Below, one piece after another: positions 47,776 through 58,276 of a stretch of DNA of 64,000 nt. Source of the DNA: Sodiomyces alkalinus F11 (lineage: Eukaryota > Ascomycota > Sordariomycetes > Glomerellales > Plectosphaerellaceae); the NCBI RefSeq assembly GCF_003711515.1, contig NW_021167080.1, forward strand, positions 4,284,381 through 4,348,380, in the 5' to 3' direction. Position 1 is the first letter of the stretch. Every line of letters begins with the position of its first letter. The notes beneath the pieces are model-generated. The model saw nothing but the letters and a program-made list of their open reading frames with translations. It had not been told where the DNA came from and searched no databases. Position numbers and translations under genes: made by a program.

Positions 47776-48408
47776 CTAGGCAATTGATTCCTCGGAGGTC
47801 GCAGGTTTAGCGGTCTTCTCTTTCTTCGCGGCACTGCCCTTCTTCTTCCGGCGCGTCAACCCCGCTCCGGCCGGCGCCTCCAGCACCCAGCGCGCAACGG
47901 CAGCTGCGCGTTCGGTGAGGATGGGATACTCGCGGCCGTCATCCACGCTCCAGCGGCGGAGGGTCGACGACCCGGGGCCCTGCAAGTGACTGCTGCCACT
48001 TCCTTGCCTGTACTGATCTAACGAAGAAGGAGAAGAGGATGAAGGGCCAGCGGCGCCTTCGCCCCGGGTCGTCGTCGTCGTCGTCGTCACAGACGAGGGC
48101 TTCGGACCGCCAGCGCCGTTGGTCCCGCCGTTCCGTAGCTTCTGTTGCTCCTCCAAATGGTCCGCCTCGGCGCGGTTCTGCCGGGCCGTCACCGCCGCGC
48201 GGAACGTCGCCTCGTCGACCACGCGGTCGTCCTCGAATGTTTCCATGATGGCCTGCTGCCGTATGCGCTCGCGGCGCTGCTGCTCGTCTGCCTCCTCGAC
48301 GGCTAGGGGGGGTTCCTCCGCGGCCTTCCCGCGCGTGACGGCGGCGGCGGCGGCGGCGGCAGCGGCGAGGTCGGGGGCCGGGTGATGGAGGCGCGACTTG
48401 GGCGGCGC

Positions 48409-48444
<36 letters not shown>

Positions 48445-50296
48445 GCCGTCGCCTCCTCGGTCGTCCAAGGCGGGTAGCGGGGCCGGGGCGCAGAGCTGCT
48501 CCCACGAAGGGGTGAGCTGGATCCAGTTGTTGGCGCGGCGGAGGACTTCGAGCCAGTCGGCGCGGGCGGGCGAGCGGCTGGCTTGGAAGACGGGATAGCC
48601 GTCGGCGAGGCGGGCGAGGCGGGCGACCATGTAGGCGTGGCGGAGGAGCTCCTTGGCAGAGGTCTGGACGAGGCAGTGGCAGAGGAGGAGGGAGTGGAGG
48701 GCATCGGTGAGGAGGGGGTGGTAGGCGACGGCCTCGTTGCTGGCAGAGGAGGGCGGGGCGGGGCCACCACGATTGCGTGACATGACGACGTCTTGGGGCG
48801 GGTAGGCGGGGAGATGGGCAGGGGGGACGGCGTTGAAGAGGTCCGGGAGAGGGTACACGGTGTATGTCGGGGTGGTCCCGGAATCTGGAAGGCGAGGGTG
48901 GCGGTTACCCTGGGCAGACATGTTGATCTTCTCGGTGAAATCCCTGGTCAGCTTGACGGGGAGGTCGGGGGTGTAGTCGAATTGGGCCAAGTAACCCATG
49001 TAGTCCCTTAAGGCTCGCTTGGCGTATGTCTTGACCAGCTTGCGGTGCTCGAGTGAGCGGCGCGAGGCTTCCTTGTCCTCCGGGGAAAGTTCGCGCGGCG
49101 ACTCGGCGGCGGCATCGGCATCGGCATCGGCATCGGCCTGGGCATTCTGACCATTCTTCCGACCAGCAAGAGGATGATCAGGCAGCCCCGCGGCCACATG
49201 CTGGCATGCGATGGTGAGATAGACACCAGCTCGCTGGAAGAGGAGCTGGGTTTCCAGACTGCTCGGCTGTTGGTCCTCGGTCAAGATGACATCGGGCGGC
49301 CTCCGCGTGCTGCCCAGCACGGCGGATCCGGCCGCAGCAGCCAAGGCGAGGTGCGGGCGGTGGAAGCGATGGACCTGCAGAGCCTGGGTCAGATCCATAG
49401 CGGCACCCTCGTAATCCTCCTTGAAGATGCGGACGGTGGCACGGGTGCGCCAGGTCTCGGGGTCGGTGGGGCGGGCGTCGATGATCTCGCGCAGGGGGGT
49501 CAGGCTGGTGGAGGCGGCGAGCTGGCGCGAGGGGATCTTCTCGTGGAAGAAGTGGACGTACTTGGCGTCCGGGTCGGCGGGGTTGCGCTGCAGAACCAAG
49601 GAGCCGATCCCCTCGAGGGTGGAGGCGCCCTGCATGGTGGCGACGCTGCAGGCGATCTCGTCGAAGCGGTAGGCGCGGGCGAGTTTCTGGGCGGCCTGCT
49701 CGCGCATGCGGAACTTGCGCTCCCGGCTCAGCTTGGCGCCCCCGCCGCCCGCGCCGCCGCCGCCGCCGCCCCCGTAGAGGTTCCCGAGGGCGGGGGAGGT
49801 GGTGTCGCTCGCGGCGCGGACGGCGAGGTTGGTGGCTTCGTCGACGAGGCGGCGGATCTTGACGAGGTCGAAGAGGACGGCGGGGTCGATGGGGCGCGGT
49901 CGCGGGGCGTTGTAGTTGACGTTGGCGATGGTCTCGAGGATTTCGATGGGCATCTGGAGCCAGGGGCCGTGGAAGGAGGAGATGTAGCGCCAGTGTCTGC
50001 GAGGGTAGAGATGAAATGGGGGGTTGTTAGTCTTGGGTCTTGGGTCTTGGGTCGGTTCTTGCACGGGCATATAGCGAGGTGAGGTGCAGTACTGACTTGT
50101 TGCGGCAGATGATGAGGGCAGGGACGCCGTCTGTGGGGCTGCTGCCGGTGGGCTTGGTGGCATGGCCCTGAACAGGCCTGGACACAGAGGCGCGCCCTGG
50201 CACTGGTGCCGGTGCTGGTGCTGGTCCTGGTGCGGAGGTCTCGCCGGCCTTGTCTTGGGTGATCTCCAACTGCTGTTTATTCTTCTTTTTGGCCAT
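47776..50296 (-). CDS. Helical, possibly TPR-like protein of unknown function, 806 aa
   Basis: Exons 50296-50097 and 49996-47776; 100-bp phase-2 intron (GTCAGT donor, CGCAG acceptor), joining ICRNK to HWRYISSFHGPWLQ. It begins with a basic MAKKKNKQQ and an Ala/Pro-rich stretch. The conserved-looking core (~70-500) is alpha-helical: MPIEILETIANVNY, AVLFDLVKIRRLVDEATNLA, RMREQAAQKLARAYRFDEIA, then a TPR-like part (TDPETWRTRATVRIFKEDYE, AAMDLTQALQVHRFHRPHLA, LVKTYAKRALRDYMGYLAQF). The C-terminal third has poly-Ser, poly-Ala and Thr runs and ends with a Lys-rich tail. I do not recognise a named family. A role as a scaffold in a complex is possible from the helical repeats but is only inference. 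The start is the first ATG, in a fair context, at the end of the exon. Confidence 0.82.
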
Positions 50297-50996
50297 TTCT
50301 GCGATTGGAGAGCCTGTCGGGTTGACTAGACAAAGTAGCTTCTGGTCTGACTTGATCTATGCTCTGTGGAAGGATCTTGGGTTCTCGACTTGATTGACTT
50401 GCGGACTGCGACTGCGTGTTGGCTCTCTCTGCGCGTGTGTGTGCGCGTGTGTGTCACTGGAAGCGAAGGGCGAATCTGGGAACAAGAGGGAGGAAAAGAG
50501 GCCGATTGTTGATTAACGGAGCATGCTGCTACGGACGGGCGAGACCGGTAAAGGCTGAGAAGCTATAGGTGGTAAGTAAAATGGCATAAGATGGGATGTA
50601 GGTGTTTGCGAGGAGTTACAGGGAGAATGGAGAATGAATTGGCCCAAGAGTTAACAGTTATACCGGGTCGCGGGGCGTTGACGATACTTCGTACGAAGTC
50701 GTTAATAATAAGGTAAGCTACGAAGTACGTAGCTGTCATGGAAATTTTGGGACGGGCGGAATAAGCCGAGGACCGGGGCTGGCCTGGTGCCTCTTCGCGT
50801 CTTTGTCATCCGCAGAATCACATGATCTCGTTGTTAGTGGTATGTATGTGTTCTAATATAAATTGAGAAGAGAGGTAATAAAAAAAAATAAAAAAAAAGA
50901 AGAAGAAGAAGAAAGGAAATACAGAGAGGGGAAGAGGGAAGAGGCAGAATGGAGGAATATCTAGATGTGTACAAAAAGACAAAAATGAATAGAAGC
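50297..50996. other. Promoter of the 806-aa gene and 3' flank of the tRNA
   Basis: No supported gene. It includes A/T-rich stretches at about 50865-50915; on the minus strand the T-run beginning near 50906 could be the RNA polymerase III terminator of the tRNA-Gly gene, though it is about 90 bp away. Confidence 0.4.
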
Positions 50997-51067
50997 TGCG
51001 TGAACTGGGAATCGAACCCAGGGCTCCCCGATGGCAACGGAGAATTTTACCACTAAACCATTCACGC
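50997..51067 (-). tRNA. tRNA-Gly, anticodon GCC
   Basis: 71-nt cloverleaf on the minus strand without intron. Acceptor stem GCGTGAA pairs with TTCACGC (7 bp), discriminator A at 50997. D-arm contains TGGTTTAGTGGTAAAA (A-box), anticodon stem CTCCG/CGGGG with loop TTGCCAT giving anticodon GCC, and T-arm CTGGGTTCGATTCCCAG (B-box GGTTCGATTCC). It decodes GGC/GGT codons, frequent in this GC-rich coding sequence. Confidence 0.97.
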
Positions 51068-51861
51068 TTATGTGCTTCATGACAAGCATTCTGACTAACG
51101 TGCTCTATGTTTGGAACCTCGTTCTCCGTGTTTCGGCTGTGTAGGATGCCCAAGGTATTTGCTCGTTCTTTTACCATATTAGTTCTTGCACTTTAGGCCC
51201 TAAAGCGTGATTTCCTATAAGGTACTTCATGAAGTCTTGTCTTGCTTTTTCAAAGCTCAATTCAATCCAGCGCTCACTTCTCTGACCTACGAAACACCAC
51301 TAAACACATACAGAGAGGATAGCATAAAATAGCATAAATCCTCCTACCAAAGTCCCATAGTCCATAACCCTCATTATAGGTACGAAGCAAACTCTGCCGG
51401 TCCAGCCTCCAGCCCCTTGCAAGACCAGGGGCGAGTGTCACGGAGGAAGCGTATTTAGGCAGCATGACCCCATGGGAGATGATGGCGAGAAAAGTGTTCG
51501 GCATCATTTCGGCCTCAAACCAAATGTTCACGATCCTTCGTATCCTAGGCCACTCCGAACATGCTACACCCCGCAGAATAAGTGTAAAAAGGCGTTGTGG
51601 GTCGTGAACTCTTGTGAACAATCCAAGTTCGGATCAGAACGAGAACGAGAAGGAGAAGGTTAACGTTGTTCAGGATCCGCGCCAGGCAACCGCGGGGCCG
51701 ATTGCCTCGAAACCACAGGGAAATGACGAGAGATGAAGGATGTTCGAGGTATAAAGAGCCCGAGGTCGAATAGCGAGAATGAGTTGAATTGGCCGGCCAT
51801 CCATTCCATCCATCGCTTGTCCGATTCTACCCACTATACTTGCATCCTCTACTCCCTACCC
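51068..51861. other. Intergenic between tRNA-Gly and the small secreted protein gene
   Basis: About 800 bp. A minus-strand open frame (51274-51621) lacks an early ATG and is not called. A TATA box at 51750-51757 belongs to the downstream gene. Confidence 0.5.
51750..51757 (+). promoter_or_regulatory. TATA box (TATAAAGA) of the small secreted protein gene
   Basis: TATAAAGA 105 bp upstream of the ATG at 51862, followed by a short leader; spacing is typical for a fungal TATA promoter. Confidence 0.6.
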
Positions 51862-52608
51862 ATGAAGATGCCTTCCATCAGCAGCATCGCCCTGTCTCTT
51901 CTCACCCTGTCCGCCGCCGGCCTCGTCTCGGCTGCGCCAGATGTCCGGGCTGAGCTGCTCCCCTGTGGGTGCGCCGCCTTCCCGGCTTATGTGGCGTCGT
52001 CGGGCAACGCCGGGCCCTGGTCCGTCCACGCCGACGGCACCGGTGAGCATATCGATGGAATCGGCTTGATAGCCGTCTTCTCCCGCGGTCAGCATGAGAT
52101 TCGTTGGGGCAACGTGAGTCCTTTTCGTCCCTTTTTCCCCCTTCCTCCCTTCTCTCCTTCTCCTCGCCCTCCGGATCTAGCCAACACCTAAAAAAAATCC
52201 CAGCTGGCCGTCAACGACCTGCAAGGATACGCGACCAACCCGCTCCGCTGCGTCGGCGGCCCGGCCCCCGGCTCGGGCGTCCAAGGACTGGTCCCCACCG
52301 GCGTCTCGTCGTACACGTGGGAGCCCATGGTGGCCGCCGACATCCCCTACAGCTCCCTGCTCATGTACAAGGTCGAGGGGACGCCCATCGAGCCGTATGC
52401 GCTGTACAATGTTGACGACGACGAGAGGCGGCCCGGCGTCTTCCTCGGTTCCGGCGGTTACGCCACTTGGGGCTTCCGGAGGCAGGAGTCCGCCGAGTTC
52501 GGTGTCTACTGGGAGACGCGCCTGCTGGGTGCGAACAGCCAGGACCCCATCACGGGCGAGCCGCTGTTTGAGGGCGAGATTACCGGTTTCCTCAAGGTCT
52601 GGGGCTGA
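51862..52608 (+). CDS. Small secreted protein of unknown function, 218 aa
   Basis: Exons 51862-52113 and 52204-52608; 90-bp phase-0 intron (GTGAGT donor, CCCAG acceptor). A clear signal peptide (MKMPSISSIALSLLTLSAAG then LVSAAP) with likely cleavage after Ala-Leu-like residues near 25. The mature protein has only three Cys (LPCGCAAFP near the start and LRCVGG in the middle), many Gly and aromatic residues, and beta-rich stretches such as GLIAVFSRGQHEIRWG, SSLLMYKVEGTPIEPYALYN and GVFLGSGGYATWGF, ending ITGFLKVWG. I do not recognise a catalytic motif or family. Its size, secretion signal and TATA promoter fit an inducible secreted effector-like or matrix protein, but this is inference. It sits close to other secreted-protein genes. 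Confidence 0.8.
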
Positions 52609-53211
52609 AAGACGGAATGAAGTGCGGACCGCGACGGCAATGCGCATGGGGCATGGTTATCCCCCATCATCCATGTCGCATCGGCATATGAGTGATTCGG
52701 GGTGGATTTTCTTTTTATTTATTTCTTAGATTTTCGAATTGTCTTGATCTCCTGCTTTGGATTCCCATTGTACGTTTCTTGGTCTACAGGATGGCTTCGC
52801 ATATATAGATCGACCTACATTGTCAATGCAATTGAACATGACCGGGGATATCCTCCAATAAGCATTCAAGCCTAGATCGAGACGTTGGAACTTGGAACTT
52901 GGAGCTTGGGTCCTAAAATAGGGCATCCCATCCCGGGGCCTCGCAGGCGCACTTGTCTTGTCCACCGTTAACCCCCCACCAACCCCCCAAACCCCCAAAC
53001 CCCCCCCNNNNNNNNNNAACGTCAGCCCGTGTCTCACTGAAGCTCCATCCCCCTTCGGGCCAAAGCCCCCTATCCACCTCCTTATCTGAACTTCATCCCC
53101 CTTTGAGCATCAACATCAACAACTTCAGCTTCAGGTTCAGCTTCAACTGCACCAGCAGTGTAATTCTTACCTGACGAATCCGTCTCAGCTCTCAGCTCAC
53201 CCCCGCCCGAA
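52609..53211. other. Intergenic with C-rich run and assembly gap
   Basis: 3' flank of the secreted protein gene and promoter of the esterase gene. A CCCCCAAA-type C-rich run (about 52970-53007) leads directly into the 10-N gap; no gene supported. Confidence 0.5.
53008..53017. other. Assembly gap (10 N)
   Basis: Ten unknown bases right after a poly-C/CCCCAAAC tract, which probably caused the break. Confidence 1.
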
Positions 53212-54357
53212 ATGGACTCTTACTTACCCATGTCGCCAAAAGCCGGCGCGCGTCTCCTCCTCCCATATCTCTTCCTCGCCCTCGTCACCTCACAAACCGC
53301 GGCGCAAAACACCACCACCACCACCACCACCCCAACCACCTGCGCAGAAGGGGTGCACGTCATCACGGCCCGGGGGTCCAACGAACCCCTCGGCGCCGGC
53401 CGTCTCGGTCCCGTGGCATCCGACCTCATAGCCGCCATCCCCAACTCCACCGTCCAGGCACTCAATTACCCGGCCACGTTCTTCGACTACGCGACCTCCG
53501 TCGCCGCCGGAATTCTCGAGCTGCGCGACGCCCTGGAGTCGTATAGCAGGACATGTCCCCAGGGCAAGGTCGTGATGATGGGCTATTCACAAGTGAGTCG
53601 TTAGTGTGCCCTTGGGCAGATTTGAAGCCCTTTTGACGACCGGCCCCCCCCGGCGGCATGGTAATTAGGGAGCCCAAGTCATACTCGATACGCTGTGCGG
53701 CGCCCAGCCATACGACAGGCCAGTCGTGCAGTTTAACGAGTCGGCACCGCTCAATTCGACCATCGTTGAGCACAACGGTAAGTTTTTCTTCCCCGTTCAG
53801 AGAAAAAAGAACGACGACGAAGGCTGATAAAAATTGCGACCAAAAAAAAAAAGTACTTGCCGTCATACTGTACGGAGACCCAACTCACGCAGCTGAAGCG
53901 CCGTGGAATTACGGGAATAGCACCACCAACGGCGTAAGTTCACTCGTTACCTATCCTGTTAAAACTCGCCCCGATGTTAATTATTGTAATTTTTAACTAG
54001 CTCTTCCCCCGCGACAACATCACAGCCTGCGCGTCCTACGCGCCCAAGATCAGGTCCTGGTGCGACGAAGGTGACTTCTTCTGTGCCCTCGGAGACGACG
54101 GCGAGATTCACGGAAGCTACTTCGACGCCTACGGGGACGATGCCGTCGAGTTTGCACTGCAGCTGTGGGAGGAAGCCGAGGAGACCGGAGGCGACACTGG
54201 CAGTGAAGACGGGAGTGGGAGTGGGAGCGGGAGTGGGAGTGGCGAGGACGGGGCCGACAATGACCGGGACGACTCCGCGGCTGACCATCTCGGGACGAAT
54301 TGGAGGATACCCTTCGTCCTCGGCGTAGCAGCAATTTGTTCTTGCTTTGCCTTATAG
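53212..54357 (+). CDS. CE5 cutinase/acetylxylan-esterase-like protein with GPI-anchor-like tail, 308 aa
   Basis: Serine hydrolase cleaving esters of cutin or acetylated xylan outside the cell. Exons 53212-53592, 53669-53777, 53854-53933, 54001-54357; introns 67-76 bp. Residues 1-32 form a signal peptide/head (LLLPYLFLALVTSQTAA), then a short Thr run. Catalytic landmarks: CAEGVHVITARGSNEP (oxyanion region), GYSQ at the end of exon 1 joined to GAQVILDTLCG (nucleophile Ser126), CDEGDFFC (Asp215, with Cys211-Cys218 likely paired) and EIHGSYFDAY (His227), so the triad is complete. After the catalytic domain comes an acidic Gly-Ser repeat spacer and a final hydrophobic segment (IPFVLGVAAICSCFAL), which suggests a GPI anchor. 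Most secreted cutinases stop right after the His region. The first exon ends two codons after the catalytic Ser codon. Cutinase and acetylxylan esterase cannot be distinguished here. Confidence 0.9.
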
Positions 54358-54779
54358 TTTTCTTTGCCTTTATGTTGGCTTCGCCGAGATTTGTCTCCAT
54401 CGAGATCCCAAAACCGAGGTCTCCTTTCTTCCTCTTCCTCCCCTTTGCTGCTTCATCTGCCCACACTTCACAGATCATTCTTCTTCAGAAAAGGAAAACG
54501 AAAACGAAAAGAAAAGGAAAGAAAACGCCTTGGCAAGTGGTGTCTCTCGGATCGACCCGGTCGAACTTCTCTTTCTATTAAGTACAGTGCGGTACCGCAC
54601 TCTCTATGCCACTGAATTCAAAAGTACCTTGGGTAGTAGGAAAAGAAAAAAGGAGAACACCCTCAAGTAGCCACCCCTGGTCGTCAACCTCGCAATCCCC
54701 CAACCCAACCCCTCCATCAGACCAATAAAGCTGTCCACTGTCCACCGCAACGTAACACTTTCACGCATCGGGAGCGGGC
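54358..54779. other. Convergent intergenic, 420 bp
   Basis: 3' UTR space of the esterase gene and the Val/Thr repeat protein gene; AATAAAG at about 54724-54730 on the plus strand. No supported gene. Confidence 0.45.
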
Positions 54780-55979
54780 TCAGTTTCGCTTCATGAACCG
54801 CATGTTCCGTCCGGCCGGAACAATGATAGGTGTCGGCGTGGGTTCGGTTCCGCCCTCCTCGGACGCCGCGGGGGGTGTCGTTGTGGTTGCCGGTGCGTCC
54901 GACGTCACTTCGGAGGCGTCCTCCGTGGGGACGGCCGAAGAAGTGCCAGCGGCCGGGATAGACGTGGTAGTGGGGACCTGGGGCGGGTGTTGGGGCGGAT
55001 TTTGAGGCGCAGGGCGAGACGGATGCTCGGGAGCCGGTTGCCAGGGATGAGCAGGCGGCGGGTGCACCGGCTGCATAACAGGTGGATGAGCCGGCGCCGG
55101 CGCCGGGGCACGATGCACGGGGGGAGGAACCTGGGTAGGGTGCGCAGGCGGCGGGTGCGCCGGGTTGTTGATCGGGTTCGCGCCGCCGATGACCGTGCTC
55201 GTAACGGTGACGACCTGGGTGACAGGAACGGGCACCCTCACGAGCTGCGTATGGATCTGGACCCGTGTGACCACCTTGTGCACGACCTGCGGCGGGAGCG
55301 TAACGTGGACCGCCTGGGTGATCGTCTTCTGGACGACCTGCGGAGGCAGGGTGACGAGTTGCGTGACGGGCACGGACTGAGTGATCGTCTTCTGGACGAC
55401 CTGCGGAGGCAGGGTGACGAGTTGCGTGACGGGCACGGACTGAGTGCTAATGACGGTGACGGGCCTCTCCTGCACCTGGGTGACCAGTCTCTCCTGGGTC
55501 TGGACCTTGGTGACAAGCTTCTCCACCGTCCGTGTCTCTGTTTCCGTCTCTGTTTCCGTCTCGGTCTGCGTGAGGGTAACGTTGTTCACCTGCGTCTGCA
55601 CCACGGTCTGCACCTGTGTGACGACAGAAGTCTGTTCGACGGTTGTCGGCAAGGGGACGCGAACCGTCTCGACTGGTCCGGGGACGGTGACATGGACGGT
55701 CTGCTTGATCGTCGTCGGTACGGGGACGTTGATGGTGTGGACAAGCGTGCGGGTAACAGGGTGGCAGACCTCTTCGGACGCGCCTGGGACCGGAAGAACT
55801 GCCACGGGGGGGGGATGTACCGCTACCGGAGGAGGATGAACCGGTGCAGGAGGAGGATGAACTCCGGCCGGGGCAGGATGTTCAGGATTCGCGGCCCTCT
55901 TAAACCCAGAACTAGCTTCGGCGAAGGCTGCGGCGAAGACGAGGCAGGCAACGACTGCCGGGGATCGAGAGAATAGCAT
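54780..55979 (-). CDS. Secreted Val/Thr/Pro-repeat protein, probably cell wall, 399 aa
   Basis: Intronless; ATG at 55979 follows a leader and opens a signal peptide (MLFSRSPAVVACLVFAAAFA then EASS). Next come short HPPPVAV repeats, a single Cys-containing segment (EEVCHPVTRTLVHTINVPVP), then ~180 residues built from VTQ/VQT units, including a TETETETETET run and two identical 21-residue copies of VPVTQLVTLPPQVVQ-type sequence. A His-Pro-rich block and a Thr/Pro/Glu-rich C-terminus follow, ending in RNMRFMKRN with no hydrophobic GPI tail. Val-Thr periodicity suggests long beta-strands with alternating side chains, and the Thr/Pro content suggests heavy O-mannosylation, as in cell-wall proteins. 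No enzyme motif seen. A long upstream in-frame extension to 56303 lacks a start ATG and includes a poly-T-rich leader, so it is not used. Confidence 0.75.
   Translation of the reverse strand: MLFSRSPAVVACLVFAAAFAEASSGFKRAANPEHPAPAGVHPPPAPVHPPPVAVHPPPVAVLPVPGASEEVCHPVTRTLVHTINVPVPTTIKQTVHVTVPGPVETVRVPLPTTVEQTSVVTQVQTVVQTQVNNVTLTQTETETETETETRTVEKLVTKVQTQERLVTQVQERPVTVISTQSVPVTQLVTLPPQVVQKTITQSVPVTQLVTLPPQVVQKTITQAVHVTLPPQVVHKVVTRVQIHTQLVRVPVPVTQVVTVTSTVIGGANPINNPAHPPPAHPTQVPPPVHRAPAPAPAHPPVMQPVHPPPAHPWQPAPEHPSRPAPQNPPQHPPQVPTTTSIPAAGTSSAVPTEDASEVTSDAPATTTTPPAASEEGGTEPTPTPIIVPAGRNMRFMKRN
55318..55443 (-). repeat. Perfect 63-bp tandem duplication in the Val/Thr protein gene
   Basis: Two identical 63-bp units (55318-55380 and 55381-55443), each encoding 21 residues of the Val/Thr/Pro region. 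No difference between copies was seen. Confidence 0.95.
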
Positions 55980-58276
55980 CGTGTCGGTGGATGATCCCTG
56001 AGAACCGAGGCAGGAAACGAATGTTGTAGGGCTAGTCGTAAGATTGTAATCTAATGTAATGGGCTTCTTTTTTTTTCTTTTTTCTTTTTCTGTTATATTC
56101 TTGTCGATGGAATGGCGGGACGAGGTCGAGAGAGCGGGATGAAAAAAATAACAAAAAATAAATAAAAAAAAGAAGGTAATTGAGGCTTGCTCCAGGTCTA
56201 AACTCGAGAAACCGGTCTCTTCGTGAGGTAGAATTGAAAAAAAAAAAAAGTGGTAACGAAGCGAAGAAAGAGAACGGAAAGAAAGCAGCACACAGAGGAG
56301 CAACCAAGATTCGAGAAAGAGAGACGAGGGTGGTGCTGATCATTGTAACCTACGCATGGCAGACTGGCTGTTATATCTCGGGGCTCCCAGTGTGCACCAC
56401 AGAGCAGAGTGGGGGGGGGGGGCGTTTCGTCTGGGTGACAGTGAGCCGGGTAGCGTATTACGCGGCCCAGACGCGGTTCCCGATCCGATCCTTATGATAC
56501 CCTGGGCAGTTATGGGCCTCCAGCTAAGGGTGTCCTCAAAGCAGGATGTCCTTCAGTAAGGGGGGTGAAGCTCGTTTAGAAAGAAAGCTTGGCTCTTGCT
56601 CAGGGCGGGGCGAGCTTGGCCATCGTGGTGAGGATACGACTTTGCACTGGCAGAGGTCCGTATCTCGTAATACTTCGTAGCATGACTGGCTGACAGTTCC
56701 CGAGGCAAGATGCCAATCCCATCCGATCTTTCTGGCCGGGTCCCCTTCTTGGTGTGCAGTATTCGTACTGGGAAGGGCCAGGGAACTTGGACAGTGGAGG
56801 TGTGTTTTGATATATTGCGGCTCTGGAAAGCGACCGTTTCAGTGACCACCCCCACGAGGGAAAGCAGGGGGAAAGACATGTAAACAGGGGTCCCTGACAG
56901 CCCCCAGTCGACCCCTGGGTCGCAGCGACGAGGGTCCGAGCAAGGGGTCTGACGGGTGGGCAGCCACTCAGGTGTGTGCCCAGACGGACAACAAGCTGGG
57001 AGTGCTGGTCGGAACAGGACAGATTCGGCTATGGGAAGACAGATGGCCTTCTTTGGGTTCAGGGCGATGACATGAAACTGAAAAAAAAAAAAACTCGAGA
57101 TACCTAATAGCGTCAGAAAACTTAGCAGGTTTATTCCGAGCAATGCTCACTGGAAGAGTCTATGGCGTTGTTGGTGAGGATTCCTGGGGGGGGGAGGGGG
57201 GATGGATGCTCTGTAGTTTTCTCGGACTCTATGGAGTCGTGATGACGAACTCCGTCAGCTCACTGCAACCAAGGGGAGCACAACCCCTTGAGCTCGGCTT
57301 GACTCGAGAAAAAGAAAACACCAAAGAAGGCAAAGGGTAGAAAAAAGGAGTCGAGACTAGGCACGGCCCCCGCCACGATGTAACACTCGCCCTCGATTTT
57401 ATTTATCCCTTGCGGCATCGGCATCTGTGCGGCGGACCAATGCGAGACGACCAAAAGACGGTCCTCGAAACGAAATACTAATGAGCAGACGAGTTGTTCA
57501 TTCTGATCAGGCCATTTTCACCGATGATGCAACTCCGATTGCTCGGCAACCATCTCAATGCCTTGCTTTTCTGTGGTCATCGCCCTGGGCCCTGGGCCCT
57601 GGGCCCTGGTTCTCTGTCTCTCGCCGTTCCCGAGCCCGGAAGGAATCAATTGGGCGGGATAGAATATCTCAAACGAGAAGGAAAAGGCGGCAGGCATGAT
57701 ATTGAGACACAACCTGACGATGAGGGGAACCCGGCGCAATGATGATGTGGAAAAAAGAGAAAAATGAAGAAAGAGCATGTGAATGATTTGTGAAGGGGAG
57801 ATTGCGCCGAAGGCTACCTTACAGTACCTGACTTCGTTGCACTTTGTGCTACATCGGGCACAGGGTAGTGCTGTATTAGGTAATATCCGGCAGACACGGA
57901 GAAACTGAATACCCAAGGTACCTACATGACTAATAATGGTCTAGGCCCGGTCTTGTGGCAGTTGCAGGAGAAGACTCCTTAAGAGGAGTTCCTTCTCCAC
58001 TATCCTGACACAAACCCGAGACAACGAACTGAAGCAGAGTAAGTGCGTACCGAGCTACTTCGTCCGTCGCTATTATGTACCTATTCGTAAGGTAGGTAAG
58101 GTAGTTGTGTTGAAGGAGTCGTACAATGTCAACACGTCTCTCTTCAACTCCAACAAGTCCCATCTTCTTATTACCAATTCCGTCACCCTCCGCAATCAAC
58201 AGCATGCACTGCCTCCGCATCCTCCATCTCGGTCTCCCTCTCCCTCTCCCTCTCCCTTCCCTCTCCCTCCCCCGTC
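55980..58276. other. Intergenic, promoter of the Val/Thr protein gene and 3' flank of vps9
   Basis: 2.3 kb with no gene I can support. A minus-strand open frame at 56553-57143 and plus frames near 57.4-57.7 kb look non-coding. Features: poly-T/poly-A runs (56064-56090, 56237-56250), poly-G run at 56411-56421, GGGCCCT x3 at about 57586-57607, an AGGTACCTAC motif near 57917 and a (CTCCCT)n tract at about 58228-58272. Confidence 0.5.
58228..58275 (+). repeat. (CTCCCT)n pyrimidine tract at the 3' end of vps9
   Basis: Near-perfect CTCCCT repeats on the plus strand ending at the stop codon of the minus-strand vps9 gene. Confidence 0.8.

Noticed and set aside
49174..50082. 302-codon plus-strand frame opposite the 806-aa gene
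   Set aside because: Gly/Val/Glu-biased shadow; the intron of the true gene and its frame continuity support the minus strand.
51274..51621. 115-codon minus-strand frame downstream of the tRNA-Gly
   Set aside because: Starts with TTG, no early ATG, and no recognisable domain. It could be a decayed element next to a tRNA gene but nothing proves it.
55980..56303. N-terminal extension of the Val/Thr protein
   Set aside because: No ATG-based start fits and the translated part is from a poly-T/A leader; a proper signal peptide begins at 55979.
56553..57143. 196-codon minus-strand open frame with a hydrophobic start
   Set aside because: Hydrophobic run comes from a poly-T tract; the remainder looks random, and no ATG-to-domain logic.
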